Below are positions 5,040 to 6,535 of a DNA stretch of 6,535 nucleotides, in pieces. The stretch is from NCBI GenBank assembly GCA_004357015.1, contig SMXE01000044.1, positions 1 through 6,535 on the forward strand, written 5' to 3'. The position numbers and the translations under genes were made by a program. The notes beneath the pieces are model-generated. The model was given only the letters and a program-made list of their open reading frames with translations. It did no database searches and was not told the origin of the DNA. Positions within the stretch are counted from its first letter, which is position 1. Every line of letters starts with the position of its first letter. Source of the DNA: Caldithrix sp. (GTDB lineage: Bacteria; Zhuqueibacterota; Zhuqueibacteria; Oceanimicrobiales; Oceanimicrobiaceae).

Positions 5040-6535
5040 ATGAAATTAAGCAATCACACACTCCGTCGCGTAATTTATCTTTTTCTTCCTATCGTACTGT
5101 GCCAGGGCAATGCGGCGGCCCAATCCTACGGCACAGAAGTTCAGGAAGACCAGACGCGGCAAGCGGTTGCATTCCAGATCAAAACACCCACGGTGGCGCT
5201 TTCTTCAGTCGTGTTCGAAATCGGCTTTGAAGCCGTAGATGCGGACGGCCAGATCATCAAAGCATTTGCCGAGTCCGTCAACGTGGCCGGCATCCAAATC
5301 CGGGATGATAACGGCGAAACGCGGGCTATCACCAGAGTTAGTTTCGAAGCCGGTGAGGCCAGCATTCCTAATGCAGTTTTTGCCGAGTCCGGTACTTTCA
5401 TTGTTAAGATCCAGCGTGGCAGCCTGAAGAAAACTGCAGACGTCAGAGTCCTGCCCGGCATTCTGAGTCTCCTTCCGCCACTGCTGGCGATCGCACTGGC
5501 TTTCACGGCGCGCCAGGTACTCATCTCGCTTTTTTGCGGCATCTGGCTCGGTGCGCTCTTCATCTTCCAATACAATCCAATCACTGGCTTTTTGAGAACC
5601 GCGGACACCTACCTGCTCAATTCTCTGGCCAATAATAACCACGCTGCCATCCTGATTTTCAGCCTCACCCTGGGCGGCATGGTGGGGGTGATTTCAAAGG
5701 CAGGCGGCACGCAGGGCATCGTCGAACGGCTGGCAAAATTTGCTAACCATGCCCGTGGCGGCCAGTTGGCTACCTGGGCCATGGGCCTGCTCATCTTTTT
5801 TGACGATTACGCCAACACGCTCATCGTTGGCAACACCATGCGCCCATTCACTGACCGGCTGAAGATTTCGCGGGAGAAGCTCTCCTATATCGTGGATTCG
5901 ACCGCTGCGCCGGTGGCCTCCATCGCGCCTATCTCGACATGGGTCGGGTTCCAAGTAGGACTGATCGCTCAGGCATTCGCGGTTCTGGGCATAAACCAGG
6001 ATGGTTACAGCGTTTTCCTGGAATCGATCCCGTTTGCTTCTTACAGTATTCTCGCGCTCGTGTTTGTCTTTCTCATCGGCGTCACACTTCGCGATTACGG
6101 CCCGATGTACGCCGCAGAAACGCGATCCATGCGCACAGGACAAGTGCTACGGCCAGGGGCGCAGCCTCTCGCCGACAGCGCTAGCCTTGACATGATCGCA
6201 GGCGAGGGCACACCACTGCGCTGGTACAATGCCATCGTGCCGATTCTCGTTGTTATTCTGGTTACTTTGGCAGGCCTCTACCTGACGGGCAAAGAATCAC
6301 TTGGCGTTGAAGCACAAACGGCCAATCTTGGCAAGATCATCGGCGCTGCCAACTCCTTTTCTGTGCTTCTGTGGGCGTCTTTTACCGGCTTGTTCGTGGC
6401 CGCAGTTCTCGCTGTAAGTCAGAAGATTCTGGACGTCCGGAACGTGGTAGAAGCTGCAGTCAACGGGTACAAGTCGATGATGATGGCGGCCATGATCTTG
6501 ATTCTGGCCTGGGGCATGGGGGAGATTTGCAAAGA
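5040..6535 (+). CDS. NhaC-type Na+/H+ antiporter with exported N-terminal beta-domain (runs off right edge)
   Basis: The first 498 residues of a secondary transporter of the NhaC type (Pfam Na_H_antiporter, PF03553), which exchanges Na+ for H+ or a related ion pair at the inner membrane. The protein opens with a signal peptide (MKLSNHTLRRVIYLFLPIVL, likely cut after AAA at 25-27). A beta-rich domain of about 100 residues (about 42-138) follows, with alternating strands and GTFIVKIQRG near its end, suggesting an Ig-like fold. The transporter starts at LPGILSLLPPLLAIALAF (138-155). Family motifs are LGGMVGVISKAGGTQGIV (211-228), FFDDYANTLIVGNTMRP (253-269), SREKLSYIVDSTAAPVAS (277-294) and ISTWVGF (298-304). 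Further helices lie at about 327-350, 397-416, 437-459 and 478-494. A hydrophilic loop spans 351-395. The ATG at 5040 is chosen because the signal peptide begins there; no Shine-Dalgarno is visible. The remaining C-terminal helices lie beyond the window. The ion specificity is not readable; a carboxylate or amino-acid exchanger of the same superfamily is possible. Confidence 0.92.
   Translation, partial: MKLSNHTLRRVIYLFLPIVLCQGNAAAQSYGTEVQEDQTRQAVAFQIKTPTVALSSVVFEIGFEAVDADGQIIKAFAESVNVAGIQIRDDNGETRAITRVSFEAGEASIPNAVFAESGTFIVKIQRGSLKKTADVRVLPGILSLLPPLLAIALAFTARQVLISLFCGIWLGALFIFQYNPITGFLRTADTYLLNSLANNNHAAILIFSLTLGGMVGVISKAGGTQGIVERLAKFANHARGGQLATWAMGLLIFFDDYANTLIVGNTMRPFTDRLKISREKLSYIVDSTAAPVASIAPISTWVGFQVGLIAQAFAVLGINQDGYSVFLESIPFASYSILALVFVFLIGVTLRDYGPMYAAETRSMRTGQVLRPGAQPLADSASLDMIAGEGTPLRWYNAIVPILVVILVTLAGLYLTGKESLGVEAQTANLGKIIGAANSFSVLLWASFTGLFVAAVLAVSQKILDVRNVVEAAVNGYKSMMMAAMILILAWGMGEICK

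Noticed and set aside
5097..5105. Cys21 of the antiporter as a lipoprotein lipobox
   Set aside because: The residues before it are IVL, so the -1 position is Leu rather than Gly, Ala or Ser. The AAA-Q site six residues later is a better signal peptidase I site.
5141..6195. Frames overlapping the antiporter gene on both strands
   Set aside because: The plus-strand frame from 5040 contains the conserved NhaC motifs throughout; the others are shadows.

Overview
The window holds four protein-coding genes, two of them cut by the window edges. No rRNA, tRNA, CRISPR array or insertion sequence was found. The organism looks like a bacterium of the Bacteroidetes/Chlorobi/KSB1 (FCB) type. This rests on an SMC ATPase head carrying 'YSIIELAMIE' where most bacterial SMCs have 'YSIIxQGxxE', and on three of the four genes lacking a visible Shine-Dalgarno. 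A species cannot be named.

Layout: (1) 1-615, minus strand, is the N-terminal 205 residues of the chromosome-condensation ATPase SMC, starting at GTG with a good Shine-Dalgarno. (2) 616-1110 is a 495-nt gap between the divergent smc and transporter genes. It has a sigma70-like promoter (TTGACA, 17 nt, TATCTT) for the downstream gene. (3) 1111-2046, plus strand, is a complete AEC-family (auxin efflux carrier-like) transporter. (4) 2047-2181 is a short convergent gap with two small hairpins and an imperfect direct repeat. (5) 2182-4860, minus strand, is an 892-residue secreted and membrane-anchored protein with the full glycoside hydrolase family 2 fold. Both catalytic glutamates appear to be missing, and a six-helix, Yip1-like membrane domain is fused at the C-terminus. 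(6) 4861-5039 is an AT-rich divergent promoter region with spaced A-tracts and an 8-nt direct repeat at 11-nt period. (7) 5040-6535, plus strand, is the first 498 residues of an NhaC-type Na+/H+ antiporter, preceded by a signal peptide and a beta-rich, probably periplasmic domain.

The genes do not form one operon: each neighbouring pair is divergent or convergent. The divergent pair of GH2-like membrane protein and NhaC-like antiporter shares a 179-nt control region and could be co-regulated. Both couple an exported beta-rich domain to a multi-helix membrane part. The strongest candidate for something undescribed is the GH2-like membrane protein, which reads as a pseudoenzyme that may bind a glycan and act as a sensor or scaffold rather than a hydrolase.
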